64,000 nucleotides of DNA from Paratinospora sagittata (lineage: Eukaryota; Streptophyta; Magnoliopsida; Ranunculales; Menispermaceae): positions 13,043,116 to 13,107,115 of the forward strand of contig CM069602.1 in NCBI GenBank assembly GCA_035771175.1. The letters are read 5' to 3'. Within the stretch, counting starts at the first letter, position 1, and each line of letters begins with the position of its first letter. This document shows, one piece after another, positions 35,701-48,879 of this stretch. Both the position numbers and the translations under genes were made by a program. A model generated the notes under the pieces. The model saw only the letters and a program-made list of their open reading frames with translations. It had not been told where the DNA came from and made no database searches.

Positions 35701-36915
35701 TGAAAAGAACCGTTTGGTGGCATGGGATGAAGAAAAGTATAGCTGAGTACGTGCAGAAATGTGAAGTATGTCAGCAAGTAAAAGCTGAACACCAGAGGCC
35801 AGGAGGCCAGATGCAACCATTATCCATTTCAGAATGGAAATGATAGCATATTACTATGGACTATATCACAGGGCGGCCCAGATCTCAGGGTAGATATGAT
35901 GTCATCTAGGTGATTGTTGATAGATTGACTAAGTCTGCGCACTTTCTTTCGATGAACACCAGAGACTCGGTTGACAGACTGAGCAGATTGTATGTGCGGG
36001 AAATTGTGAGATTACATGGGGTACATGTTTCTATTGTATAGGATAGAGATCCGCGTTTTACATCGAGTTTTTGGCAGGCCATGCAGACTCGGTTTGGTAC
36101 TCACCTCCGTCTTAGTACAACATTTCATCCTCAGACTGATGGTCAGACCGAAAGGGTGATTTAGATGCTGGAAGATATGCTCAGATCTTGTACATTAGAG
36201 TTTGGTGGGACTTGGAGTGAAAGTTTGCCATTATGTGAATTTGCTTATAACAACAGCTATCAGGCCAGTATAGGTATGGCACCTTATGAGGCTTTGTATG
36301 GTAAGCCGTGTAGATCTCCGACTTGCTGATATGAAGTGGGAGAATCACAGTTATTGGGGCCGAAAGTTGTTGTTGATCATACTGAACAGATCAAGCAAAT
36401 TAGGCAGAAATTGAAAGCTGCCCAAGATCGACAAAAGAGTTATTTTGATAGCCGACATAGAACTTTAGAGTTTGCAGTGGGTGACCTGGTATTGCTTAAG
36501 GTCTCGCCACGAAAAGGTCAAATGCGGTTTGGGGTGAAAGGGAAATTAGCTCCCCGTTTTGTTGGACCATTAAGGTCTTGGAGAGGATTAGTCCGCTAGG
36601 ATACAGACTTGCTCTACCTCCACAGTTGGTCGGTGTTCAGAATGTATTTCATGTTTCTATGTTGAGAAAATACTATACATACCCGACTAAGTATCCAGAC
36701 CCAACACGAATTTTAGATGTCACACAGCTACAAGTTGGGGAGGATGCTACTTATGAAGAGAAGCATATTCAGATTCTTGATAAGAGGATTCAAAAGTTGC
36801 GAAATAAAGAAATTCCTTTAGTCAGAGTCAAATGACAATTTCATGACAATGAGGAGCAAACCTGGAAGCGGGAAGATCAGATGCGGAAGAGATTTCCTGA
36901 TTTGTTCACCTCTTG
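32741..36915 (+). pseudogene. pol of the older Ty3 element, heavily mutated and interrupted
   Basis: Protease retains [12 protein letters not shown] (about 32850-32890). Reverse transcriptase starts near 33330, has a TAG at 33445-33447, a frameshift near 33510, and a small deletion near 33815-33840 just before the FIDD motif. RNase H is split by a 708-bp solo LTR (34440-35147). Integrase follows, with an HHCC finger (CEVCQQ) and several stops from 35842 on, then a chromodomain-like tail ending in a stop at 36913-36915. No functional protein can be made. Confidence 0.88.
34440..35147 (-). mobile_element. Solo LTR nested in the RNase H region
   Basis: A 708-bp insert with TG...CA ends is flanked by the 5-bp duplication CATTA (34435-34439 and 35148-35152). 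Removing the insert and one duplicate rejoins the RNase H frame (WRHY then [18 protein letters not shown]). On the minus strand its 3' end carries GTGCCGGTCATGACGTCA, close to the 3' end of the host element's own LTRs, so it comes from a related family in the opposite orientation. The word CCGCAGTGTCTAGTACCCCC occurs twice inside it (about 34997 and 35089). A solo LTR forms by recombination between two LTRs. Confidence 0.88.
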
Positions 36916-36964
36916 AGGTAATAATTAAATTACAATATATTAAATTTCGAGGACGAAATTTCTT

Positions 36965-36977
36965 AAGTTGGGGAGAT
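36965..36977 (+). other. Polypurine tract of the older Ty3 element
   Basis: AAGTTGGGGAGAT lies just before the 3' LTR, in the usual position and form for plant Ty3 elements. Confidence 0.8.
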
Positions 36978-39387
36978 TATAACGACCCACTTTTCGTATG
37001 TGACGTCATGATGACGTAAAATGCCCAACGCGAAGTCTTATGCACATGATTGATATGTATAATACTCGTATGTTGTGTGTATACGAAGTATTTTAATGTA
37101 TTTTTGTGTTTGCTATGTGTTAGTGTGTATGTGTAAGTCAAAATACGTGTATATGTATGTATTTTAGGGCTATTGGTACCCTAGGAGGCTAGTCGCATCA
37201 TAAAATTTCCAACACCAGAAAAAAAAAATTCAGATTTGGGTGCAACAAGTGCGCTCCTCGGTGGGCCTGAAATGTTTTAAGATTTGATTGAAGAGGCGGT
37301 TTGTGCATGTTGCTCATTAGGTGGCACGAACATTTGATGTCATTTTGAGCTGATTTAGACACGTATGAGCTTGTTGGCAAGCTAAATTACATGTTTTGGC
37401 AAGTTAATTGAGCAATTTCAGCTCATTCTTGACTTGCTGGATTGAAAGACTTGTAGAGAAAGGAAGAGGAAGAAGAATGGAGAAGAGCAACTAGGAGCTC
37501 CAAAAATCCAAGGTGAGTTTGGGTTATTTTGAGCTAGAAGTTGCATATTTGAGTTCCTTTCTTCATCTTGTATCACATATATAACATGCAAATGATTTCC
37601 TATGGTTAGACCTGAACCTGGAAAATGAGGTTGATGTGCTGGATTTTGATCAAATTGGTGGATTAACCTTGGGAGAATGCTTGCTGGATAATTGGTATGT
37701 AATTGATGTTCATTTCCTTGAATTTCCATGGCTGAAATGGGAAACCCATTTTCAGTGATTTAATTGAGGCTGGTGAATGGATGTTATGGACTAGATTTGA
37801 GTGAATTAGAAGCTCAAATCATGGTGGGTTGAATTCTTGTCCATTGGTGAGTGTTTTGATATGTAAAACACTGATTTTTCAGTGACTGATTTGGATTGTT
37901 TATTGTGTTTAATTGTTGGAAAACTGACCTTGAGTAATTTGTAATGGTGAATTTCAGAATTTGAGATATAGAATTGGGGCAATTTTGAGTGTGGTGATGA
38001 GCACAAATCTGGTTCATGAGCTGGGAATTTACAGAATTGGGAATACATTTGTAAGATGCTTCTTAATGTATTTGGATTAATTTGATGAATCAATGAGTAA
38101 TTAGTGATTACATGATTAATTTGATAAGTAATTGAATGAATTCATGTATGATGTGTTGCCATGTTACATTGCGGAGATTTGATTATTGAATTTGTGAAAT
38201 TGTGAGTTTGGTGATGGGTACAAGTTGAATACTTGTGCTGGAAAGTTAGAGAATTTGGGGGAAATCAAATGTATATTGTGAATTGATGAATTAGTGACTA
38301 ATTGGTGATTTAATTGAATGATCAAGTGATTAAATTCATTTTGCTGGAATTCATTTGTGTGTGTGCAATGTGTAATTTGCAGTGGGTTGATTATGAATTG
38401 GACGATGATTTGTGAACACAATTGAAGTATTGGTGAATTGGCGAAGATTTGTGGACTTGGGCAAAATTTTGTGGTTGTGAGTATTTCTCACTTTAATTCT
38501 CCATTTATAGCGTTGTATATATGAAATTCAATTCTTGAATGATATGCATTATATTATATATGTGCATTGTATTTATGATCATGAGCACGGATTTTATGCA
38601 TTGGAATGGCCTTAGGTATTTAGAATTAAATACCTTAGTATTGAATTTCTTTCTATTTACTTGTTCTTTGGGGAAAATTGTCAACGAAGTACTTGGATTG
38701 ATACTTTGTGAAAATGACTTTTCGAATCACTGAAGAATGTAAGGGTAGAAGGATTAGTTGGATAACGTGTTGGTTTGAACCCATGGCGCAATGGGGGAAG
38801 TGTAGACAATGTTATCATGATGTGACCTCCTGTTGAGGCTTTTCTACATATCTTTTATGAAAATGATGCATAATTATATCTTTAGTTTGGAAGCACGTAT
38901 CATATATTTCATTGATGCATTTAAATTTAACCATGTTTTTTCAAGTAACATACATGTTTTACATAAATGCATATGTGGAGATTTTAGTGAAAAATATTCA
39001 CTGAACTAGTTGAGCTCATTCCATTTTTTTTCATATTTTCAGGATCAGATCGTAAATGAAAGGGGAAGGCTTAGAGTTGGTATAGCTTGCCTTACTTCTT
39101 TTATATGTGAGTTTTGATTTGTATATAGGGGAAATGGTAGAAGATATTTATGTTTAAACTTTGTTATTGTATATAATTATCACAGATACTATGGTATATA
39201 ACATCTAGTTCGTGATAAAATTTTGATCTGTATTTAATTCAATTATCCTGATCATATACGGATGATGTCTTTGGATCGTATGTAACTTTCTGTGTAGAAG
39301 CTTATCAGTACCTCAGACTTTGTTGGGTTGTGACATTATCTGGGGTACTGTGCCGGTCGTGACGTCATCCGGGAAGGGATCGCGACA
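36978..39387 (+). repeat. 3' LTR of the older Ty3 element
   Basis: It is 2,410 bp, 27 bases shorter than the 5' copy. Its first dinucleotide has changed from TG to TA. It is followed by the target duplicate TGATA. Confidence 0.93.
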
Positions 39388-40505
39388 TGATAGATCACAG
39401 CTCTTTACATGATCCCCTATAATCATATCAGTTGCCTAAGATGCCTTTAATTTGTGTTAAAATTTATCTTTTTTTTTATTTATTTGAATTCATATAAATA
39501 AGATATAAATTTGAGAAAATAGCTAGATAGTTAACTCTAATACTAATATCTTATTTCCATTATAAAGTAAAGGATTGAATACTTTTATAAAGGATTGAAT
39601 AGCTTAGGAAATACACATATATATTGTATCACAAGAATTGAATATTTTTATAAAGTAGTATAAATAGAGTTTGGCAACCCTATTTCTTTCCTCTATTTTG
39701 CTTTCCCTTATTAATAAAGTTTTGTAGAAATAGAGGATTTGGTTAGGATTTTAAAACCTCTAAAAGAAATAGATGTTTAGCAAAATTAGAGGTTAAATCT
39801 CTATTTAAAAAAATAAAAAAATTTAGCTTGTTTTTTACGAGCTAAACCTCTATTGCGGGTTGAGGAAGTGCCGTAAAAAAAAAAAAAACATAATTTTTTT
39901 TTTTCAAAAATCCTAAATTGCCCTTCTTCTCCCAACAATTTTCTTCTTTTCTAAACTCTTTCCCTTCTCTTCAACGACTCTTCTCTTCTAAACTCTTCCC
40001 TTTCTCTCTGTCTCTGTGTCTCCTTCGCCCTTCTTCCCCACCTCACCTTCATTGCACAAACTCAAGGTAAAAATTTTTAACTCAAAAAAAAAAAAAGGTT
40101 TCTCTCTCCCAACGCGGTAGAGAGAAGAGGCAACGTGTGACAGAGAAGAAGTCTTCTCTCCCTCCTTTCTGCCGCGTGCTGCATCAGAGAGGAGAGCCTC
40201 TCCTTTGCAGTGTGTTTGTGCAATTTTTTTATTTTTATTTTTTGTTACACTTTTAGTTTTGATGCTAATTTTTTTTGTTTATTATTGTATTTTGAAAAAA
40301 AAAGTTTTTCAATTTTTTTGTTTATTTATTTTTATTATATGCTATTATTTGTTTATGTTTTTGATGCATTCTTTGCTTCAATTTTTTTATTTTTTATTCT
40401 TGTACATTTTGTTTGTATGTTATTCATTGAATGTTATTATTTATTTATCTTTGTGCATTATATGTATATACATATGATTCTTGTGCCATTTTTTTTATAA
40501 GAAAA

Positions 40506-41268
40506 ATGAGTACTTACAAGGAAAACATGACAAATATAAGAGAGAAAGATGACAAAAGAAGAGATCAATTAGGGCTGAGTGAAATAACGTCACTACAAAG
40601 ATATTTATTGATATCTATATTGAACAAATTCAACTGGGTGGAAGATCCAGGGCAAATTTTAATAGAAAGGGATGGAATAATGTGTTAGATGAATTCAACA
40701 AGAAAACATGGTTAAAGTATGATTAGAAGAAATTAAAAAATCAATGGGATTTGTTGAAAAGAAATTGGGTTGCTTGGAACAAATTGATTTCTCAAACTGA
40801 TATTGGACGAGATAAAACTAATCAACGAGTTATCATGGACAATGATTGGTGAGACGATTATATTAAGGCAATTTTTATTTTATTTTATAATTTTTTATAT
40901 ATAAATAGTAATAAGTATTTTAGATTGTTCATAATAGTTTATTTTTTAATATAGACAAATTCACATGCAAAAATTTTCATAACCCAACCATTGTTATTTG
41001 CTTCTGAGTTAGATATACTATTCAGAGGAGTTTTAGCTTCAGGTAAATTTGCATATCATGCTAATGGGTCTATTCCAAATGATATTACTTCAAGTGGAAG
41101 TTATATAGATCTAGATGCAGACGATGAGAGACATTTACCTAATCTACAAGATGCAACACAAAATTCAAAAACTGTAGAAATTGAGAATCCTGATGAGAAA
41201 GAAGAGTTTGATAACCGTAAGTCAGAGATTAGACGTAAACGTCCTCGACCATCCAAAGGGAAAAAATA
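40506..41268 (+). pseudogene. Harbinger ORF1: Myb/SANT-like DNA-binding protein remnant
   Basis: From the ATG at 40506 the frame is open to about 40670. After a one-base shift it continues with the Myb/SANT-like words GWNNVLDEFNKKTW, KLKNQWDLLKRNWVAWNKLI and NQRVIMDNDW, interrupted by TAG and TGA. An intron-like AT-rich segment follows (about 40870-40955). The distal part resumes at THE Q-P-L-L-F-A-S-E-L-D region near 40990 and runs to 41268 with an acidic then basic tail. In Harbinger elements this protein helps bring the transposase to the element ends in the nucleus. Confidence 0.7.
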
Positions 41269-41749
41269 ACACTGATAATGTGATTGAAAAGGGACTGAAG
41301 CACTTTTTATCTCAAATATTGTCTGAACAAAGTGCAACAAAAATAGTGTCAACCATGGCTGAATGTGTTGCATCTTTGAAAAAGATGACAAAAATACCTC
41401 ATCAAAGCCAATTATATGTGTTCGCTCTCACAAGTTTCATGAAGCCAAATTTCAGAGAATTATAGATGCTACAAGGATCCAACAACTCGGATCTTAATTC
41501 TAGAATCTTTCATATTGGAAAAAGAAAAATCTAATAATTAGTGTGCTAGGATGTCTTTTTATTTTATTTTTTCTAGACATGAGATTCTGTATTGAAATAA
41601 TTTAGTTTTTCATCTTGTAGATAAATTACAATGAATGATTTGATTATTTAATTATTTAATTTTAGCAAATAGACTTATGTTGATTTTGTTGTAAGTTCTT
41701 ATATATTTGTTTGTTTAACATTATTTTTTTTCTTTTTTATTTCAGCACC

Positions 41750-43130
41750 AATGAACAGAAAAAAAAAAATATTTGTTATTCTAATCTTATTGTATATGAA
41801 GAGTCGTAAACGACAAAGTTGTGCTATAACACAACTACCTTACAGAGTTTCGAGGGTATCTGAACATAAATTTATGTGTGATTTAATGGACTGTCATCCC
41901 AGAATATGTTTAGAATTATTTCGGATGGTTAAACATATTTTTTTCGTCTATGTATGTTATTTAAAGACAAAGAATGACTAAAAGATAGTAGGTACATGAG
42001 TGTTGAGGAATAAATTGATATTTTCCTAATGACTATAGGTCATAGTGCAAGGAATAAATTATAGCAAGATAGATTTTAACATTCAGTTAAAACGATACAT
42101 CGACATTTTTGTTCAGTATTGATAGCAATGTTAAAGTTTGCAGGTGAAATTATAAAGCCATATTCATTTGAATATGTGACTAAAGAGATTTTGGAAAATC
42201 CAATGTATTATCCTTATTTTAAGGTATTTTGTGACTTCTTTAATTTTAGTTTTTTTTCAATTTGTTTTTATTTTTATAATATCGAAAGTATTTATAAACT
42301 AATATTTAATTTTTTTTAATTTAATAGGACTGTATTGGAGCAATAGACAGTACACACATTAGTGTCATAATACCTATAGGAGAACAAGTGTCATATAGGG
42401 AATAAAAAAAAAGAATCTACATAAAATGTTATGGCTATTTGTGCATTTGACATAACTTTCACGTATGTAATGACTGGTTGGGAATGCATTGCTCATGATT
42501 CAATAATTCTTTTGGAAACTATTCGTAATCCAAACGCAAAATTTCCACATCCCCCTCTTGGTGAGTATGAAAGGTCTTTTTTTTTTTTTTTTTTTTGTCA
42601 AATAGTATGAAGTTACTTACTAGCATTTAAAATTGAATTGAAAAGTTTTAATTTATATATGAATTGATGTTATTTTGTAGGTAAATATTATGTTGTTGAC
42701 GCTGGTTACCCTAATATGCGTGGATATCTTACACCATATAGAAACGTTCGATATTGGTTGCCAGATTATCAACGTGGCATTTGAGCTCGTAATCAAAAAA
42801 CAATTTTCAACTATCGTCATTCTTCATTGAGAAATGTTATTGAGTGGTCCTTTGGAATATTGAATGCTAGATTTTCAATTTTACAAAAAATGGCTCCATA
42901 TCTATTTTTAATACAACGAAGTACTATGTGCGCATCGATGATCATACATAACTTCATTAGAAAAGAAGCCATTGCAGATGAATTATTTGCTTAATATGAG
43001 CATAATAATGTTGAATTCTATTATGGTTCAGAAGATCAAGAGAGCAATTTAGGAATTAATGCTCAAACAAATGATGTAGAGATGCCCATTGTTAGAGATA
43101 GCAGTGCCAACCAACTATGTCATCATTGAT
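41750..43130 (+). pseudogene. Harbinger DDE transposase remnant
   Basis: Family words appear in order: the N-terminal segment (41752-41981), AMLKFAGEIIKPYSFEYVTK (about 42125-42185) with ENPMYYPYFK, then after an intron (about 42222-42327) DCIGAIDSTHIS, VMTGW, LLETIRNPNAKFPHPP, after a second intron (about 42560-42680) YYVVDAGYPNMRGYLTPYRN, and NVIEWSFGILNARF. The catalytic D, D, E codons are at 42346-42348, 42698-42700 and 42842-42844. TGA (after QRG-I, near 42781), TAA codons and a frameshift near 42405 break it. It cannot make an active enzyme. Confidence 0.85.
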
Positions 43131-43629
43131 AACTATATTTTTTGTTTATTGATTAGTAGCATTTATTTTTTGAGCAATAAATATATCTTTTACACTTTTA
43201 CATTATTTTGTAAGTAAATGGTTGATGAGTTAAAAATTTAAAATAATCTTTAAAAATAACTTATTTATTTTATCTAATTTTGTTATTGTCACGTCAATAA
43301 TAAATAAATAAATAAATAAATAAATTATTTATATAATTATAATAATATAATATTTGAGTAATGTTTAATTTAAGTTTTTTTAATATTTTTATTATAGATA
43401 ATATAATAGTAAAAAATATTTTGATAAAAAACATCAAATACCCTGTAATAAGAGAATTAAATTTTGATTATCAAACACTCAAAATCTAATTCAAAACTAA
43501 AATTAAATGTTAAAACATTGATTACCAAACAATACATTTCAAATAAGCTCTACTAAAATAAGCTCTTATTAAAATAGAGCTAAAAAAAATAGAACTTATT
43601 TTTTAATATTAGATTTGTCAAACACTACC

Positions 43630-44540
43630 TAATTAAAATAAAGGGTAAAAAAAGTAGTTGATATGTTTACTGATAATTAATAACATCTAAATAAAATAGA
43701 GGCTGATGCATTTTTTAGATTATTTAAGGAAAAAAAGTTAGTTTTTTTTTTTTCTTTTTTCTCATTGAGTATTCATCCTCTCATTACTTAGGAAGAATGA
43801 CTTATTAGCACTATATGATAAAAAAGAAGACTTAAAATAATATAGACAAAGATAATTAATTAAGAATGATTTAACTTATTATAATTTAAACTTTAACTTA
43901 ACCTTCGATGAAGTGGAATGAAAGAAGCGGATTTACATAGGCAACTCCATATATTCTCTAAACAAATATAGGATAATTTCTAAAAATCCTAGAAGCATTG
44001 TCACTATTAAAAATGATTTGTGATCCACCAAATCAACAAGAAGTAATTACCAATATATTGTAAATTATTAATTGTCATCTAATAATTGTGCACGTAATCA
44101 CTCATATTATAAGTTAACAGTTTTGCCATTACCCTTATCTGGCAAGCAATCAGTGATACGTAATGATTTGTAGTGCATTAAATATAACAATAATAATCTA
44201 TAGGGCACCCACTTTTTATATTTTTTAAGTTTTAAACATAAAAAAATTGTAATATTTTAATTTTTTTTTAAAAATAAATATAATTTAAACAAAAGATAAA
44301 TATGTTTTCAAATTTATATGTAGAAATTAATGACAGTAATAATTTTATTACTAAAGATCATAAGTATATCATTGGAATATTTAATAAAATTTATTCATTC
44401 ATAAATAATACAAAACCAATTTCAGGAAGCAAAATGTTTCATTTATTGAATTCATTGAGGGTCATCGACACGTGTATTTTTATAATAAACAATATTCAAC
44501 CTTTGATGTACTCAAATACATCAAAACTTCACTTTCTACA
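43630..44540. other. AT-rich intergenic DNA
   Basis: No gene is recognised. An open frame at 44302-44544 is AT-rich and without a known domain. Confidence 0.4.
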
Positions 44541-44759
44541 GTGACGTGTCGGCGAGAAGGAATCTCCTAGCGTTGAGTAAGCACTCTATTAAACCAGTGG
44601 GATCCACAAAAGCATTCCAGAGCTTTACTTTCTGCCACGTGTCTAGAAACGTAAAGTTGCGTGTGTACACACTCGGTACGATTCAGGCTCGTTCGCAAGT
44701 TAAAAGAGGAAAGTGAGAAAATTATTTAAAAAAAATAAAATAAAATTGCATTCAAATCG

Positions 44760-44922
44760 AAAAGCATTTTCCAAAAAAAAATATTATTTGTAGCAGAGAA
44801 GATTGATTCGTGGTTGCGTTGCCTCGAATGCCGATTTAGAGCAGAACATCTCTCTAGAATAATCTCGTGAACGCTCAGTCTCTTCTGCGATCTTCGCTTT
44901 CTAATGACTGGACTTTCAAACG
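44760..44922 (+). other. Possible untranslated first exon of the diacylglycerol kinase gene
   Basis: This stretch is GC-richer than its flanks and reads like a plant leader. It is followed by a possible splice donor (ACGTACGTG, near 44918-44926) and a long T-rich, intron-like region. A good acceptor (GATTTTGCAG) sits at 53040-53049, 448 bases before the kinase ATG. The link is inferred only; it would make a 5' intron of about 8 kb. Confidence 0.3.
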
Positions 44923-47900
44923 TACGTGATTCTGATCTCCGCGCTCAATTTTCTGCAAAAAAAAAAAAAAAAAAAAACCAGTGATTTTTCGATGGTTATC
45001 ACGATTTTTTTGATCTTATGCTAAATGGTTTTTTTTTTCTTAAATTTGTAAACTTGTTCAAGAATTTTTCAAGTTTCATGTGGTTTTTGTACAGTGACGC
45101 GTATTTGTCGATTTATTTGTATTAGTTCAATGGGTTTTGGATTATATGGAGGTCTGTTTTGGAGATGATCTGAGATTGGGAATTTGGGTAAGTTGCAGCA
45201 TTAGCAGTTATATTGCATTGTATGGATTCCGCTATCAACATTATCATCGATAATAGCTTAAGATTGGAGTTCATCTTAATGCTGTTTGCACTTAGAATTT
45301 TTGGTGGTTGCTGTTGTGAAGTTAATATCAGGTTTGATTTCTTTTCTCATATGGTATTAGGCTTATGAATTAACCTAAGATTTGAGTGCATCTCTCTTGA
45401 AATTCACGCATCCCTAGCAGCCTCAATCTTCTCACTATTTTTTTTTTTTTTGGGTTCAAATCTTCCATTTCTCTTATTGTGAATGTAAAGCTCTCAAAGA
45501 ATCCGTTCTGTGTTTGTGAATAAAGAATTCTGAACTTCAATTGTAGCACTCTGACATTAATGCTGTCGCGAAACTTTCTCGAGATTTCTATTTTTACAAG
45601 TATGGAAGCAAGTTTTAGAATATGTCCACTATGAGGTTTTGTTGATCATTTATTTTACATGAGTTATCATCCCTATTTTCCATGTGTTGCTAAAGTTCGG
45701 GTTTAATCCATGAACTATATTACATCTTGGAATGCTCTCCAAGATGATAGAATTGTGTTGAACCTTCTCGTTGTTCAAGTGTCATCCATGAGTATCCTCT
45801 TAGAACTTGGTGTAGTCTCTTGATCTATGACCAGAGCAAATGGATATGGGCACGCTTTCTCGAGTTCAAAAAAGGTCTAGTAAAAATCATTTGTTTATTA
45901 TATTAATTTCTCCCATCTCTTGTCTAAGTAAGGAAATATGTTTTGACAGTTCAAAAATGTTTTGTGACATCAACAATGTTTAACACATTAAACTCAACTC
46001 AACAAAGCCTTTTCACCATTATACGGGTTTGCTACATGAATTCGCTTCTTCAACTTCTCTCTAATCTCTATCAAGGCTTAAGCCAAAATTTATATTACAA
46101 GTAGTTATATCTTTCGTAATTATTTTTATCCATAGTATTTAGTCTTTCTTTGCTTCTATCATTAGTCATTACCATGGATTGTTATTAATAGTTCTCTCTT
46201 TCTAAACGGTGCATCCAGTAGTCTTTGCTATATATGTCGAAATTGCCTTAAATCAATTTTCTCTCTTAGTATCTCCAATTGGGGCTACTTTTATTATTTT
46301 TCTAATATGTTCATTTTTTATTTTATCTTTCAATGTTTTACCGCATATCCATCTCACACGCGTATTTCTTTACGCTCAGTCTATTAACAGTTGTTTCTTT
46401 ACTGCCTAACATTCAATTTCATGGGGTATGGTTGGCTTAGTGCACTCTTATAAATTTTCCTTCTAACTTCACAATCGGATGTGCTAATCGTATAATATTC
46501 TTGAAACATTCCTCTTCTTATCATATAATCTACAATTTGACCAATAATAAATAAAATTGGATTAATTCGATTTTTTATTCCTTGGTTTTACTATAGTGCA
46601 TGCTCTAATTTATCCCATGTATCCCTCAGTGCCTTTATGTAGATGAAGGACAAGATAACACCAAACAAGGTTGCATAACATCTTTCAATTCATCATTTCA
46701 TTTTATCTGGGGCATTATTTGAATGTCTTAGGACCTAGCATAAAACAATGATTCAACATTGGCATAACTAGGTTAAATGAGATAATATATGGATTTCAAC
46801 CTAATGCTGCTATTCTCCACCTCAATCTTGATTTGGAACCAATAGTGCAAAAATATGAAGAATTTAAATACAAATTTTGGAGAAATTCTCGAGTCTTGAC
46901 ATATGTTTTCATTTGGTAGTTTTTAGTCAATGTTTATCCATTTCCTTGAGTTCCTTGTTTTTTGCCAAGATTGTCTTTCGGGCATTTGATACATCAAACA
47001 ATTGAACTATTTAGTTTGTCTCTCGCTAATTTGTGCTAGGTGTTACATGCCATTTTCATCCTTCTAAGTCCTTAACTTATTATAGAGATTGTTTAAGTTA
47101 AGTCTGTCTTGATTTATCACTTTTTTTTGCAAACTTTTCTTTGCTCTATAAGTGCTTCATAAAGAAAACTTGGAGAAATATTATGCATAATAATCATCCA
47201 ATGCCAACATGCGAAAAACTTGGGTGGAGAAAATTCTTTCTTGGAAGGGCATAAGAATTATGGAATTTCAAAAGCAAGAGAGGAAGGAGGGAGCGATGAC
47301 TCAATCTTTATGACCAGAACTCTTTCACATTTCAGACTTGGAACTCTTCCTCTCATGAATAAAGGAATTTGGAAAACTAAGAAATATTAGTTCTATCAAA
47401 AACTATTGAATTAGTTCAGTTTCCTAAGGCTTATTCTTTTGTAAACTTAATTAATGAGAAGAACTTCCAAGTTGCGACATGGTTCTTAGACCTTTTAGAA
47501 TATACATGGGATAATATATTGATATTGATTTCAACCGAGAATTTAATTTAATTTTCTTATAGAGCCTTGAGTTTCAATTTGAGCACCATTATTTCTTCCT
47601 GTAAAACAGAAGGAACCTTCCTACTAGACCTTATTGAAATATGATAACCTTTTTCAACAATATATTTTAAACAATAAAAGGTCTTGATCTGGTGACTATG
47701 ATGCCATAGTCAAAAGCAATGTAACTTGGTTTTAATTTGGTCAAAAGTAGTCAAGGCGAGCTCAAGAGCGCACTAGAGGCATGCCTTGAGGTAGGGTGCA
47801 CATACAATGTCTTAAGACTGTGAAGGTAAGGAGCCACCACTTGGGCATGACCTTTTTTGCACCTTAGGGAACCTGAGGTGTATGCCTCAGTGCGCCTCAC

Positions 47901-48879
47901 CTTCTAGTCCCCCCTCCTTTATTTAGCCATTTAAACATTTAGTACAATAGATTATTTTCTACATTGTCTTTACATAAAATGTATTCATTTGAACATTAAA
48001 GAAGTCTTTAGAGAATCAATTGGCCTAAAAGCTATAGGTGTCAAGTAGAGGCCCAACAATGTATATCAAACTATCACAAACACTTCCCTTCATGTGTAGT
48101 GCAGTCTTACAAGTGAAGAGATAGATGGAAGAAAGATGAATAAACAAATGCCAAACATTCAAGTGCCAACAAAGAGGCTTAAACCCAAGGTTTCTCGCAA
48201 ACTTGAGTTGAAAGAAAGTTAGCCCCAATGACAATAGAACAAATATTTTTGGGAAGTAGGCAGCTTCTTTAGAAACTTCCTGGCTCATACATTAAGGGAT
48301 CCACTCAAAGGTGACTGAAACACCAGAAAAGGGGGACTACCCTAGTTAATGATAGTGGCAAGAAACTTTCTTACCAAATTTGAGGGTTGTACTTTGTAAG
48401 TATCACAAGAAGTGACCCATAGCCTTTCTTATCTGAACAATATGGTAATTGAGAGACTAAAAACATTGTATGAACATCTAGGAAGTAGCAAAGGGATTTC
48501 CAAACAACCACTCCTTAAAGCTATAGTTATTAAGTAGAGGCTGAATAATATGTATCATGCTATTATTAACTTAAATATTGTTTGTAGTCTTTTCTTTCTT
48601 TTCTTTGCATAAAATTCATATAGAACATTATGCAGATTATAATAAACCTGCAAGGAAATTGGTGCTCTGTTGCTATAACAACACATTGCTAGTGTTGTTA
48701 CAACACTAGGTCGGCGCTCTAACTGTAGAATAACGGTTGCTATGACAACGGCAATGAGTTCTTGCTGGCAAAGAAATATAGTTGCTATTGCGTGTTCGTA
48801 CATGTTTTTTCTTGCTTTTATGTTTCCTACTTTAACTCAAATTTAAACATCAAACCAGATAAAAATAATATTAGTGCCA

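Larger units (their letters stand above)
28979..39387 (+). mobile_element. Older Ty3 chromovirus-like LTR retrotransposon, degenerate
   Basis: The element is 10,409 bp. Its LTRs start TGTAACGACCC (the 3' copy has TATAACGACCC) and end GCGACA. The 5-bp target duplication is TGATA (28974-28978 and 39388-39392). Order on the plus strand: gag, protease, reverse transcriptase, RNase H, integrase and a C-terminal region like that of the first element (IQILDKRIQKLRNKEIPLV). The LTRs differ by many substitutions and an indel of roughly 30 bp. The coding region has numerous stops and frameshifts plus a nested solo LTR. It is much older than the minus-strand element. Confidence 0.93.
39664..43629 (+). 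mobile_element. PIF/Harbinger DNA transposon, degenerate
   Basis: The element is 3,966 bp and is flanked by TAA (39661-39663 and 43630-43632), the 3-bp target type of this superfamily. Its ends are similar inverted repeats: left ATAGAGTTTGGCAACCCTAT, right complement GGTAGTGTTTGACAAATCTA. It carries the two expected genes, a Myb/SANT-like ORF1 and a DDE transposase, both broken by stops. It lies 270 bases beyond the older Ty3 element. An (AAAT)n run occurs near 43300-43325. Confidence 0.85.

Noticed and set aside
40205..40500. Phe-rich open frames of about 90 codons
   Set aside because: Composition simply reflects a T-rich stretch within the Harbinger 5' region; no signal of a real protein.
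47735..47905. One end of a large hAT-like element, with 49260-49350 as the other end
   Set aside because: Both are rich in GCCTCA-like words, but the ends do not align as inverted repeats and no target duplication was found.
48640..48760. A possible tRNA-like fold around the TTGCTATAACAACA and GTTGTTACAACACT words
   Set aside because: Paired words exist, but no acceptor stem, D-loop or T-loop consensus could be fitted.
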